A stretch of DNA of 64,000 nucleotides from Methylomonas sp. LW13 (GTDB taxonomy: Bacteria > Pseudomonadota > Gammaproteobacteria > Methylococcales > Methylomonadaceae). Where the stretch lies: assembly GCF_016865255.1 (NCBI RefSeq), contig NZ_CP033381.1, positions 3,658,001 through 3,722,000 on the forward strand, in the 5' to 3' direction. This document shows, in pieces, positions 39,553-49,268 of this stretch; within the stretch, counting starts at the first letter, position 1; each line of letters starts with the position of its first letter. Below the pieces are notes generated by a model, which had not been told where the DNA came from, did no database searches, and was given only the letters and a program-made list of their open reading frames with translations. The position numbers and the translations under genes are program-made.

Positions 39553-40473
39553 TTAATGGTCGAAGCCGTACAAAAAGGACACGCCGTTGACCACAGCTGT
39601 TACCGTGTTGCCGTTACCTTGATATTCCAGACGATCAAAGCTCATCAATCTGGCCATCGCGATACCGCGGCCATGCAAATCGAACACCCGTTCCGGGGAA
39701 AAATCCAGGAAGTCTTGCCAATCGAAACCGTCACCCTGGTCTTGAATGGTGAACACCAGCTTATCCGGCAGACGCTGGAAATGCACAGTAACAAAACGCC
39801 GGCTGAATTCCGGGAGTGTCAAACGTCTTTGAATTTCCTCCAGCCAGACTCCCGCCAGCATCAGTTCGCCTTTTTCCGCATAAGAAACCCCCAGATTACC
39901 GTGCTCGACCGCATTGACCATCAACTCCTGCAAACCCTGGATGACGCGCTCCGGCTCCGGACAAGATTGGGCTAAACAATGACTCAACACCTTGGCTTCA
40001 TCGAGATCGCGAAAACGAAATACGGCGGATTGCACTAGTGACAAAGGACGCCCGGCGCGATTGGCTGTTTCGGACATTTCCTGCAACTCACGGCGTTGTT
40101 GCAGTGCGGCATTGATCACGGCGATCAAGATTTCCGGTTGAATCGGTTTGGTCAGATAGTAATAAGCCCCCTGACTAAGCCCTTCCTGGATGCTTCTTTT
40201 GTCGCTGCGGGCGGTCTGCAGAATCACTGGTATGGCAGCCAAGACCCGATCTCCCTTGATCAATCGCAGTAATTCCATACCGTTCATCCCCGGCAAGCCC
40301 CGGTCCAACAGCACCAGATCGTAGCCCATCCGGTCGTGCTGCAACGTTTCCCAGGCAATGCAGCCATTTGCGCAAACCGTCACCTGAAAGCCCTCGGCAG
40401 CGAGTAAATCCCGAATGATGATGGCGATGATTTCCTCGTCTTCAACCAACAATATACGAGCGTGTTGCGTCAT
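39553..40473 (-). CDS. Response regulator with C-terminal HATPase (RsbW-like)
   Basis: A 306-residue cytoplasmic protein. The receiver domain covers residues 1-125 (ILLVEDEEIIA, LVLLDRGLPGMNG, LTKPIQ). The C-terminal GHKL ATPase covers about 175-305 (LQELMVNAVEHGN, IQDQGDGFDWQDF, GRGIAMARLM), of the anti-sigma/serine-kinase type without a HisKA domain. The same HATPase type ends the PP2C protein at 57264-58967. It starts seven bases after the HD-GYP gene, so the two are co-transcribed. Confidence 0.9.
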   Translation of the reverse strand: MTQHARILLVEDEEIIAIIIRDLLAAEGFQVTVCANGCIAWETLQHDRMGYDLVLLDRGLPGMNGMELLRLIKGDRVLAAIPVILQTARSDKRSIQEGLSQGAYYYLTKPIQPEILIAVINAALQQRRELQEMSETANRAGRPLSLVQSAVFRFRDLDEAKVLSHCLAQSCPEPERVIQGLQELMVNAVEHGNLGVSYAEKGELMLAGVWLEEIQRRLTLPEFSRRFVTVHFQRLPDKLVFTIQDQGDGFDWQDFLDFSPERVFDLHGRGIAMARLMSFDRLEYQGNGNTVTAVVNGVSFLYGFDH

Positions 40474-40480
40474 GACTCAT

Positions 40481-41581
40481 TTACTCCGGGATTGAATCGA
40501 GATGGCGTTGGGCAATAGCGCAGAATGAATCGAAATCGGCTAAAAATGCATCGGCTATGTCCGGATCAAAGTGGCGACCACGTCCCTCAGCAATAATAGT
40601 CTTGACTTCAGCAAAAGCCATGGGCTCTTTGTAAACGCGCCGGGAAATCAAGGCGTCGAATACATCCGCCAGCGCCATAATCCGCGCGGAAACCGGAATG
40701 GCATCGCCGGCCAACGCCTCCGGATAGCCGCTGCCATCCCACTTTTCATGGTGCCAATGCGCGATTTCCTTCGCCAAAATCAGAAACTCCACAGAGCGCG
40801 TCGCATCGCGTTCGGCCATTTCTATCGCATCGCTGCCCAATTTGGCATGGGTCTTCATCACCGCCCATTCTTCGGGAGTGAGTTTGCCTGGCTTTTGCAG
40901 GATCGCGTCCGGTATCCCGACTTTGCCAATATCATGTAAGGGCGCGGAGCGCGTCAGCAATTCGATGTAATGATCGGTCAATGTCGCAAAAAAGCGCGGA
41001 TGGCTCTGCAAGGCCAGGGCCAAATGCTGGACGTAGCCTTGGGTGCGCAAGATGTGGTTGCCGGTTTCCGGATCGCGAATTTCCGCCAGATGCGCCAAGG
41101 CGCGAATGCTGACTTTTTGAATCAACTCGTTTTCGCTCATCCGTTTCGCTATTTCCATTTCCAAGTAGGTGTTTTCGTCGCGCAACCAATCTCTGGCCTG
41201 CTTTAACTCCAACTGGGTGCGGATCCGCGCTAAAACGATGGGCGGCAGAATGGGTTTGGTAATGTAATCGACCGCGCCGACATCCAATCCATGCAGCTCG
41301 GACTCCATGCTGTCCATCGCCGTGACGAATATCACCGGAATCGTGCGCGTGATAGGATCGGCGCGCAGATGCTCGAAGACTTGGTAACCGTCCATGCCCG
41401 GCATCATCACGTCAAGCAAAATCAAGTCCGGATAAGGCTGATTGGCGGCCATCTGCAAGGCTCTTTGCCCGGAGGTAGCGACGCGCACGCGGTATTGCGG
41501 TTGCAGTAATTCGCTGATGACGGTGAGATTTTCCGGAGAATCATCGACTACCAAAATGGTTTTGCTTTTAGTATCCAACAT
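40481..41581 (-). CDS. Response regulator with HD-GYP c-di-GMP phosphodiesterase domain
   Basis: A 366-residue RpfG-like protein. The receiver is at residues 1-125 (ILVVDDSPENLT, DLILLDVMMPGMDG, ITKPI). The HD-GYP domain is at about 170-355 with LHDIGKVGIPDAIL, HHEKWDGSGYPEAL and ALADVFDAL. All catalytic motifs are intact, so c-di-GMP hydrolysis under phospho-control is expected. First gene of the minus-strand signalling cluster, divergent from tgt. Confidence 0.93.
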   Translation of the reverse strand: MLDTKSKTILVVDDSPENLTVISELLQPQYRVRVATSGQRALQMAANQPYPDLILLDVMMPGMDGYQVFEHLRADPITRTIPVIFVTAMDSMESELHGLDVGAVDYITKPILPPIVLARIRTQLELKQARDWLRDENTYLEMEIAKRMSENELIQKVSIRALAHLAEIRDPETGNHILRTQGYVQHLALALQSHPRFFATLTDHYIELLTRSAPLHDIGKVGIPDAILQKPGKLTPEEWAVMKTHAKLGSDAIEMAERDATRSVEFLILAKEIAHWHHEKWDGSGYPEALAGDAIPVSARIMALADVFDALISRRVYKEPMAFAEVKTIIAEGRGRHFDPDIADAFLADFDSFCAIAQRHLDSIPE

Positions 41582-42989
<1,408 letters not shown>

Positions 42990-43060
42990 AAGCCGCCGTT
43001 ACGTTTCAAAATACGGTGGTTTGCCGGCAAGCCGCCGGATGCTTTACCCGTGTTGAGCGG

Positions 43061-44212
43061 CTAAGCACCGCCCAACATCTCTAAGGCCAGTTGCGCCATA
43101 TTTTTTGAGCCGCCGCCATCGCCGAGTTGGTGTTTGACGGCCTGCAACGCCGCTAGACAATTTTGCCGATAATCCCCGTCGTCCAACAGTTGCAGAATCT
43201 CGGCCGCCAAATTTTCCGGCGTCAGTTGTTCCTGGATCAATTCCTTGACGATGGTCTTGCCGGCAATGATATTCGGCAGCCCGATAAATGGAATTTTTAC
43301 CAAGCGCTTACCCAGCCAATAGCTAAACGCCGCCAGCCGATACACAATCACCATCGGCACGCCGAGTAAGGCAATTTCCAGCGAGGCGGTGCCGGAAGTA
43401 GTCATCACCGCATCGCAGCATTGGATGACATCATAAGGCTGCTGTTTGATTACCTTAACGGCTAGCGAAGTGTTTACGAAATGCGCAGCCAATGCCGCAT
43501 CGCTGATCGAATCGGCTTGCGGTAAGACAAACTGCAATTCCGGCCGCTGCGCGGCCAAACTAGCCGCCGCTGCCAACATCACCGGCAGGATACGTTTGAT
43601 CTCGTTGCCGCGGCTGCCAGGGAGTATGCCGACGACAGGCCGATGGGGGTCCAGGCCGAACAACTCGAAATCCTCGGAGCGACTGCCCTGCGGATGGACT
43701 TTATCTACCGAGGGATGGCCCACATAACGGACCGGGACATTTTCGGCTTCGTAATAGCGGGTCTCGAACGGAAAAATCACCGCCATCATGTCGATGGCCT
43801 TGCCGTAGGTCACCACCCTGCCCGGCCGCCAAGCCCAAACTTGCGGACTGACGTAAAACAACACCTTCACGCCTTGGCTTTTTGCAAAGCGCGCCAGCTT
43901 GAGGTTGAACTCTTTGTAATCGACGCAAACCAGCAAATCCGGTTTTTCATCGCGAATGATCTGTTTCAGTAAATTCAATGCGCGGCGGATCTCGCCGTAG
44001 TGCTTCAAAATTTCCACCAAACCGATCACGCCGATGCCGGCCGAGTCGTAGCGCACGTCGATACCGGCCTGGCGCATTTTGCTGCCGCCCATGCCGATGC
44101 CGCGAATCGACGGACAACGCTGTTTCAGTTCCAGGAACATATTGGCGGCGTGTTGCTCGCCGGAGGATTCGCCGGCGCTAAACAGCACCGTGTAGGCAGA
44201 TTGATTGGTCAT
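43061..44212 (-). CDS. lpxB: Lipid-A-disaccharide synthase
   Basis: Condenses UDP-diacyl-hexosamine with lipid X to form the lipid A disaccharide at the inner membrane. The 383-residue product has the GT19 features SAGESSGEQHAAN, GIGMGGSKMRQAG, YVSPQVWAWRPGRV, VGHPSVD, ILPGSRGNEIKRILP and TTSGTASLEIAL. It is the third gene after gnnA and gnnB on the same strand, separated by a 61-base gap with a palindrome. Confidence 0.97.
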   Translation of the reverse strand: MTNQSAYTVLFSAGESSGEQHAANMFLELKQRCPSIRGIGMGGSKMRQAGIDVRYDSAGIGVIGLVEILKHYGEIRRALNLLKQIIRDEKPDLLVCVDYKEFNLKLARFAKSQGVKVLFYVSPQVWAWRPGRVVTYGKAIDMMAVIFPFETRYYEAENVPVRYVGHPSVDKVHPQGSRSEDFELFGLDPHRPVVGILPGSRGNEIKRILPVMLAAAASLAAQRPELQFVLPQADSISDAALAAHFVNTSLAVKVIKQQPYDVIQCCDAVMTTSGTASLEIALLGVPMVIVYRLAAFSYWLGKRLVKIPFIGLPNIIAGKTIVKELIQEQLTPENLAAEILQLLDDGDYRQNCLAALQAVKHQLGDGGGSKNMAQLALEMLGGA

Positions 44213-44224
44213 TTGGGAATAGTT

Positions 44225-44251
44225 GGTGGGCTGCGCGGTGCTTAGCCCACC
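44225..44251. repeat. Palindromic intergenic element between gnnB and lpxB
   Basis: GGTGGGCT (44225-44232) pairs with AGCCCACC (44244-44251). The loop contains CGCGGTGCTTAG-like sequence, and CCTACA follows. It looks like the GGTGGGC...GCCCACC palindromes scattered in many proteobacterial genomes. It could act as a processing or termination element between the two genes. Confidence 0.45.
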
Positions 44252-44273
44252 CTACATTAATGCGTTTTGGAAT

Positions 44274-45371
44274 TTACGCTGGGAAAACGCCGCGAATCAC
44301 TTCGACAATTTGCTTGACGGTATCGTCGCTCAGATTGGAACAAATCGGTAAAGAGAAGCAACGCGCCGCAACCGACTCGGTAACTGGCAGGGAAAGGCCT
44401 GCGCACTCTTCTTTAAACACATTCTGTTGATGCAGCGGTACCGGATAGTAAACGGCACAACCAATCTTCTGCTCTTGCAAGGCTTTCATGACCTCGTCGC
44501 GGCGGTCGGACAACAAGGTGTATTGATGATAGACATGCACACCAATGCCGTCTTCATAAGGCGTAGTCAAGGGCAAATCGGCCATCAGATCAGAATACAA
44601 ATGCGCGGCATGGCGACGAGCGGCATTGTATTGATCGATGCGTTTTAACTTAGCGCGCAACACCACGGCCTGTAGCTCGTCCAGCCGGCTGTTGTAGCCT
44701 ATCACGTCGTGGTAGTAGCGCACGTCCGACCCGTGATTGCGGTATTGCTTGATCTTGGCCGCCGTCGCGTCGGAATCGGTCGTCACCAAGCCGCCGTCGC
44801 CGAAGCAGCCCAGGTTCTTGCTGGGAAAGAAACTAAAACCGGCTGCATTGCCGAAACTACCGGTTTGCTTGTTGTAGACGGTCGCGCCGAAGGATTGCGC
44901 GCAATCCTCGATCAGTTTCAAATCATGTTTTTCGCAAATGGCTTTGATGGCCGGCAAATCGGCAGGTTGGCCGAACAGATGCACCGGCATCACCGCCTTA
45001 GTTTTGGCTGTGATGGCTTTTTCGATATTTTCCGGGGTGATATTGAACGTGCCCGGATCGATGTCGACAAACACCGGTTTGGCGCCGACGTATTTGATTG
45101 CTTCTGCGGTGGCAATAAAAGTAAATGCGCTAGTAATGACTTCGTCGCCCGCGCCTATGCCTTCCGCCAATAAGGCTAAATGCAATGCATCGGTACCGGA
45201 CGCGCAACCGATGGCATGTTTAACGCCCAGATACGCAGCGGCTTCTTTTTCAAAAGCCTGCACATTCGGCCCCAGGATAAACGCGCAATTGTTAAGGGTT
45301 TCGGTGAAACCGCCGACGATTTCATCTTGAATTTCCGCATACTGCGCTTGCAGATTGACCATGGGGATCAT
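44274..45371 (-). CDS. gnnB: PLP-dependent DegT/DnrJ aminotransferase, GnnB-like
   Basis: A 365-residue sugar aminotransferase of the DegT family. It shows MVNLQAQYAEIQDEI, GCASGTDALHLALLA, DEVITSAFTFIATAEA, IEDCAQSFGA and the PLP lysine in FFPSKNLGCFGDGG. Together with the adjacent oxidoreductase it should convert UDP-GlcNAc to UDP-2-acetamido-3-amino-glucose (GnnA/GnnB, known from Acidithiobacillus ferrooxidans). The downstream lpxB supports a lipid A role over O-antigen synthesis. It starts 12 bases after gnnA. Confidence 0.85.
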   Translation of the reverse strand: MIPMVNLQAQYAEIQDEIVGGFTETLNNCAFILGPNVQAFEKEAAAYLGVKHAIGCASGTDALHLALLAEGIGAGDEVITSAFTFIATAEAIKYVGAKPVFVDIDPGTFNITPENIEKAITAKTKAVMPVHLFGQPADLPAIKAICEKHDLKLIEDCAQSFGATVYNKQTGSFGNAAGFSFFPSKNLGCFGDGGLVTTDSDATAAKIKQYRNHGSDVRYYHDVIGYNSRLDELQAVVLRAKLKRIDQYNAARRHAAHLYSDLMADLPLTTPYEDGIGVHVYHQYTLLSDRRDEVMKALQEQKIGCAVYYPVPLHQQNVFKEECAGLSLPVTESVAARCFSLPICSNLSDDTVKQIVEVIRGVFPA

Positions 45372-45383
45372 AGTGTCAGCCCT

Positions 45384-46322
45384 TTATCGATGGGTTAAAA
45401 ATTTGGTGATTTCTATTGCGGTAGCCAGGGCTTTGCGGCCCGCTTCGCCGGGAACCAGCGGATTTTCGCCGGTCTTGATGCAATTGACAAAATGTTTAAT
45501 CTCATCAAGCAAGGCATCGCCGCTTTCGAATACCGATTCCTCAGTGACAATTTCTGGAATACCGGGAAACATTTCCTTCTCACCGGTTCTATGTTTAATC
45601 AAGACCCGATTCTGAAAGTCCACGGAAATGTAGGAACACGGCCGAAACATGCGCATTTTGCGTTCCATTTTCATGCTGATCCGGCTGGCGGTGACGTTGG
45701 CCACGCAACCATTTTTAAAGGTGATGCGGGCATTGGCGATGTCGGTGCCCTGGGTTAATACGGCGGTGCCGCTGGCGTCGATTTTTTCCACTTCCGAATC
45801 GACCAGCGCCATGATGATGTCGATGTCGTGAATCATTAAATCCAGCACCACGCTCACGTCATTAGCGCGCGGATTGAACGGCGACAAGCGGTGCGACTCG
45901 ATAAACAGCGGTTTGTCTTCCATTTTCTCCAAACCGCGTACGGCCGGGTTGAAGCGTTCCAAATGCCCGACCTGCAGAATGACGTTTTTTTCCTTGGCAA
46001 TCGCGATCAGTTCATCGGCTTCTTCTACGGTAACGGTGATCGGCTTTTCCACTAGTACATGCGCACCGGCATTCAGAAAGTCTTTGGAGACGCTGTGATG
46101 GTAGCTGGTGGGCACCACAACACTGACCGCATCAACCTTGCCGAGTAATTCATGGTAATCCGTTAAAGCTTGGGCGCCAGTTTTTTCGGCGACTTGTTGT
46201 GCCGCCTCGGGATTGATGTCAACCACCGCCACCAACTCGCAATCCTTTAACGATGCGTATTTTTCCGCATGAAATTTTCCTAAATATCCGGCACCTATCA
46301 CGGCACATTTCAGTTTATTCAT
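45384..46322 (-). CDS. gnnA: Gfo/Idh/MocA oxidoreductase, GnnA-like (UDP-GlcNAc 3-dehydrogenase)
   Basis: A 312-residue NAD-dependent sugar dehydrogenase. The Rossmann start is CAVIGAGYLGKFHA, the family motif LVEKPI is in AHVLVEKPITV, and VGHLERFNPAVRGL and DLMIHDIDI follow; these resemble the UDP-GlcNAc 3-dehydrogenases. Its product, the 3-keto sugar, would be aminated by GnnB. The start is set at ATG 46322 (MNKLKCAV); the longer frame to 46391 adds a basic extension without similarity. First gene of gnnA-gnnB-lpxB; lpxA is not in the window. Confidence 0.85.
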   Translation of the reverse strand: MNKLKCAVIGAGYLGKFHAEKYASLKDCELVAVVDINPEAAQQVAEKTGAQALTDYHELLGKVDAVSVVVPTSYHHSVSKDFLNAGAHVLVEKPITVTVEEADELIAIAKEKNVILQVGHLERFNPAVRGLEKMEDKPLFIESHRLSPFNPRANDVSVVLDLMIHDIDIIMALVDSEVEKIDASGTAVLTQGTDIANARITFKNGCVANVTASRISMKMERKMRMFRPCSYISVDFQNRVLIKHRTGEKEMFPGIPEIVTEESVFESGDALLDEIKHFVNCIKTGENPLVPGEAGRKALATAIEITKFLTHR

Positions 46323-46693
46323 AAACGACCTAAGCTTGATTCGCGGTTTCCCAGCCTTTGACAGACGCGCGCCGGGCATAAAACCGTTCATTGTAACATT
46401 AGATTCTGTGTTGAATAAGCCGCACCATCATTCGCAAACAGATCGGCGAATGATTAACCCGGCCCTTAAATACCATCCGCCTTGATGCCATTGAGGGGAC
46501 TGAGTCTATCGAAGGACAAACCACTCCAGGCTTTGACGAACTCAGCTCAAACGAGGCGCCAGGGATAAGCTGAGCCCGCTGGATAAGGCCAGCCCCATGC
46601 ATCAACTTGTAATGCCAACAAAAGCAACTAACCTTGCCTCAATACGACGATTCTGAAACAAACGTAGTCCTAAGCCTACACCCAGAGACAGAT
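46323..46693. other. Intergenic region with a second copy of the interspersed repeat
   Basis: No gene is supported. The repeat copy lies at 46503-46550, and a TTGAGGGGACTGAG segment just before it belongs to the same element. Confidence 0.5.
46503..46550. repeat. Interspersed intergenic repeat, copy B
   Basis: AGTCTATCGAAGGACAAAC followed by TTTGACGAACTCAGCTCAAACG. It aligns over its length with 9081-9132 in the same orientation. Confidence 0.5.
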
Positions 46694-48151
46694 ATGCATC
46701 CAAGAAAACTGCGAATAGCTATCGCCCTGCTCAGCGTGGCAGCCCACGCCAACGCGCATGCAACCGCTGCGGAAGACGAACATATCCGCCAGATTGTGCA
46801 AGGCGTGCTGAAGGAAAAAGACCAGAAAATCGAACAACTGGAAGCTCGTATCAAACAACTGGAACAAGAAAGAAGCAGCGCTGTAGCGGCGACGCCAAGC
46901 CCGGCAGTCGCTAAGGCGGGCGAACCAGCCCCGGCACCGCTGAAAACGGCTGCGAACGGCAAACCTGAACCAACCGTGGACACCAAACTCCAGGCCCTGG
47001 ACAAAAAAATTGCTGCCTTAAAAGAAGCGGCCGAAGCCAACGGCCTGCAAATGAGCGGTTTTTTCGACATCAACGCCAAAACCGGCAACTCTACTGACCA
47101 GACCTTTAGCGTCGGCTCGGTGGAGTTGGACCTGGACTATGTGCACGACGACCACTTCGGTGCCAGCTCGGCTTTAGTGTTATGCGGCAACTCATCCAAC
47201 GCCGACTATGGTGCGCCCGGTGCGGTATTTTGCGGTAACAGCGGCCCCGGCGCGCTGAGTGGCGGCAGCACAATGGCCGGTATCGCCGTCGCGCTAGTCG
47301 ACTACCATATGTTTAATGATCGTATTCCGCCGCGCGGCCGGATTTTCAATAACAAAGGTCTGCACATCCAGGCCGGCCGTTTCGACTTACCGTTCGGCAA
47401 CGATTACCAAAACTTCGCTAACAAGGACCGCATCACTGTTACCGCCCCGTTGACCACCTCCCGCATGCAATTGGGCGGTTACAATGCCGACGGCATTCGT
47501 TCCTACGGTGCCTGGGATATATTCAACTATTCGGTATTCTGGACAGACGCGCTGTACGCCAATGACGGCCATACCGTCGGCGGCCGGGTGGGCCTGGCTA
47601 TGGGGCAAAATACCTACAAAATCCACAACGCCAATCCGGAAGGTATCGAAATCGGTGTCTCCCATCTGAGCGAGTTCGATGGCGAAAACCGCATCCGCAA
47701 TACCGTTTACGGCGCTGACTTGAGTATCGGCTACGGCATGTGGCGTTTACAAAACGAATTCATGCTGCTGAACGCGCATCAACAGGTGTTTTTGGAACAA
47801 GACGCGGATGGCACTGTCATCATCCCCGATCCAAACACCAGCCCGTTCGGCAAAGGCCACCAATTGGGCTACCACTCCACGCTGACCGTGGATTTGGAAA
47901 GCCTGAGCAAACAGCCCATCGTGGTGTTCGCCCGCTACAGCCGCTGGCAGCCTTCGCAAGACCTTGGCCTGGACTTTGATGGCAGCACAGTGGCGATCAA
48001 CGATCTCTCCATGCTTAGCCTCGGGTTTAACTACAAATTCAGCGATCATTTACGGGTCAAATTTGAATACAACGATTCGCTGGGCACAGAAACCGCCGAG
48101 CGCTATTTCGACAGAAAACTGGGCATAGCCCAAATCGTCATGTCTTTTTAA
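46694..48151 (+). CDS. Outer-membrane beta-barrel protein with N-terminal coiled coil
   Basis: A 485-residue secreted protein. A signal peptide (residues 1-24) is followed by a coiled coil (about 30-65, with EKDQKIEQLEARIKQLEQE), a Pro/Ala-rich linker, a second short coil, then from about residue 115 repeated beta strands of a barrel (GRFDLPFGNDYQNF, LGGYNADGIRSYGAWD), ending with KLGIAQIVMSF. The coil plus barrel layout resembles porins anchored to peptidoglycan or periplasmic partners. Start ATG 46694; the frame is open back to 46634 without a signal peptide. The tetrahaem cytochrome gene starts three bases after the stop. Confidence 0.7.
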   Translation: MHPRKLRIAIALLSVAAHANAHATAAEDEHIRQIVQGVLKEKDQKIEQLEARIKQLEQERSSAVAATPSPAVAKAGEPAPAPLKTAANGKPEPTVDTKLQALDKKIAALKEAAEANGLQMSGFFDINAKTGNSTDQTFSVGSVELDLDYVHDDHFGASSALVLCGNSSNADYGAPGAVFCGNSGPGALSGGSTMAGIAVALVDYHMFNDRIPPRGRIFNNKGLHIQAGRFDLPFGNDYQNFANKDRITVTAPLTTSRMQLGGYNADGIRSYGAWDIFNYSVFWTDALYANDGHTVGGRVGLAMGQNTYKIHNANPEGIEIGVSHLSEFDGENRIRNTVYGADLSIGYGMWRLQNEFMLLNAHQQVFLEQDADGTVIIPDPNTSPFGKGHQLGYHSTLTVDLESLSKQPIVVFARYSRWQPSQDLGLDFDGSTVAINDLSMLSLGFNYKFSDHLRVKFEYNDSLGTETAERYFDRKLGIAQIVMSF

Positions 48152-48153
48152 TC

Positions 48154-48660
48154 ATGAACAAGCTCCTATACAAATGCTTATTGGCCGGCGGCACCGGCGC
48201 ACTTTTGTTATTGTTCGTCAGTGGCGCGCATACCGCCGACGACAATCCGCACCTCATTTCCAAGCAATCGCCGCAAGCGGGGTGTAGTAATTGCCATACC
48301 ACGACGCCGGAAATCAAAGAGGACGGCATTTTACACAGCAAAAATATATCAGCGGATCAAACCACCTTTAGCAAGGATGGCGTGGCCATGTGCTCCTCGT
48401 GCCATAATCCCAACCAAGGCCACAAAGTGGGCTTGAATATCGACTTTCCGGTACCCGCCGACTTGCCGCTTAACGAGGAAAACGACATTACCTGTCTGAC
48501 CTGCCACTACACGCACGGCAAGCTGGATAGCGACCGGCCACAAGCCAGCCACAGCTTCATGGATAAACTGATGAACGCCGAAAGACTGAAAAAAAGCTTT
48601 TTGCTCCGCCGTAACAACAGCGACGGCGAGCTCTGTTTAACTTGTCACAACGTCAACTAA
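48154..48660 (+). CDS. Periplasmic tetrahaem c-type cytochrome
   Basis: A 168-residue protein with a signal peptide (residues 1-28) and four CxxCH haem sites: CSNCH (near residue 46), CSSCH (near 80), CLTCH (near 113) and CLTCH at the very C-terminus (CLTCHNVN). The arrangement fits the doubled-CXXCH family. Its position directly after a barrel gene and before a HAMP protein and a chemoreceptor suggests electron transfer or redox sensing in the periplasm. The last haem motif lies only three residues from the stop, which is unusual but consistent with an intact frame. Confidence 0.88.
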   Translation: MNKLLYKCLLAGGTGALLLLFVSGAHTADDNPHLISKQSPQAGCSNCHTTTPEIKEDGILHSKNISADQTTFSKDGVAMCSSCHNPNQGHKVGLNIDFPVPADLPLNEENDITCLTCHYTHGKLDSDRPQASHSFMDKLMNAERLKKSFLLRRNNSDGELCLTCHNVN

Positions 48661-48671
48661 GGTTCCTGAAA

Positions 48672-49253
48672 ATGAACAATACCGTTACCAAACGTCGCCA
48701 AATTTTTATCAAAAGGGATTTTCAAGGCCGTTTCATCCTCGGCGCTTTTGCACTGATATTGCTGGCCGGATTATGTTCGGCCTTACTGATTTATTGGATG
48801 ACCGGCGGCGATCTGCAGGCCCAATCCCAGTCGGCGCACGCCAATATCGTTAATGCGGCGGAACGCCTGGGCGTATCGATTTTAATCGGCAACTTGGTGG
48901 CCATTTTGGTTGCCGGCGGCATTGCGGTGAGCACCGTTCTTTACGCCTCGCATAAAATCGCCGGGCCCTTATATCGCTTCGAAACACTCTGCCAAGAGGT
49001 CGGCGACGGCAAGCTTGATACCGTCACGCACTTGCGAGAAAACGATCAGCTACAGGATTTGGCGCTGTCGTTTTCGAATATGGTTGCCAAACTACGCAAC
49101 CGCCGCGAGCATCGCGCACGCTTAATTGCCGAACTCAACCGGCAGATCGGTTTGTACGCCTTAAACAACGGCGACGCACTGTCAGAAGCCCAACACCATG
49201 CCGTTGCGGCAATGGCGGCGTTGGTGACCGATTTAGAAAAACTTGAAAAATAA
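48672..49253 (+). CDS. Two-helix membrane protein with HAMP domain
   Basis: A 193-residue inner-membrane protein with two helices (about residues 22-45 and 65-92) around a short periplasmic loop. A HAMP-like segment with the motif SHKIAGPLYRFETLCQEVGDG follows (quoted in parts: HKIAGPLYRFE and CQEVGDGKLD), then a coiled-coil tail. No output domain. The same HxIAGPLYR motif occurs beside multihaem cytochromes in Geobacter-type genomes. Start ATG 48672 after AAGGTTCC; the frame extends back to overlap the cytochrome gene. Confidence 0.75.
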   Translation: MNNTVTKRRQIFIKRDFQGRFILGAFALILLAGLCSALLIYWMTGGDLQAQSQSAHANIVNAAERLGVSILIGNLVAILVAGGIAVSTVLYASHKIAGPLYRFETLCQEVGDGKLDTVTHLRENDQLQDLALSFSNMVAKLRNRREHRARLIAELNRQIGLYALNNGDALSEAQHHAVAAMAALVTDLEKLEK

Positions 49254-49268
49254 TTACCCAAAAACCTC

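Noticed and set aside
46399..46605. 68-codon minus-strand frame across repeat copy B
   Set aside because: It runs through the interspersed repeat and has no start context or similarity.
46694..48660. MtrA/MtrB-type porin-cytochrome conduit
   Set aside because: The barrel is shorter than MtrB and lacks its N-terminal CxxC; the cytochrome has four haems, not ten. Only the general idea of a conduit is kept as a finding.
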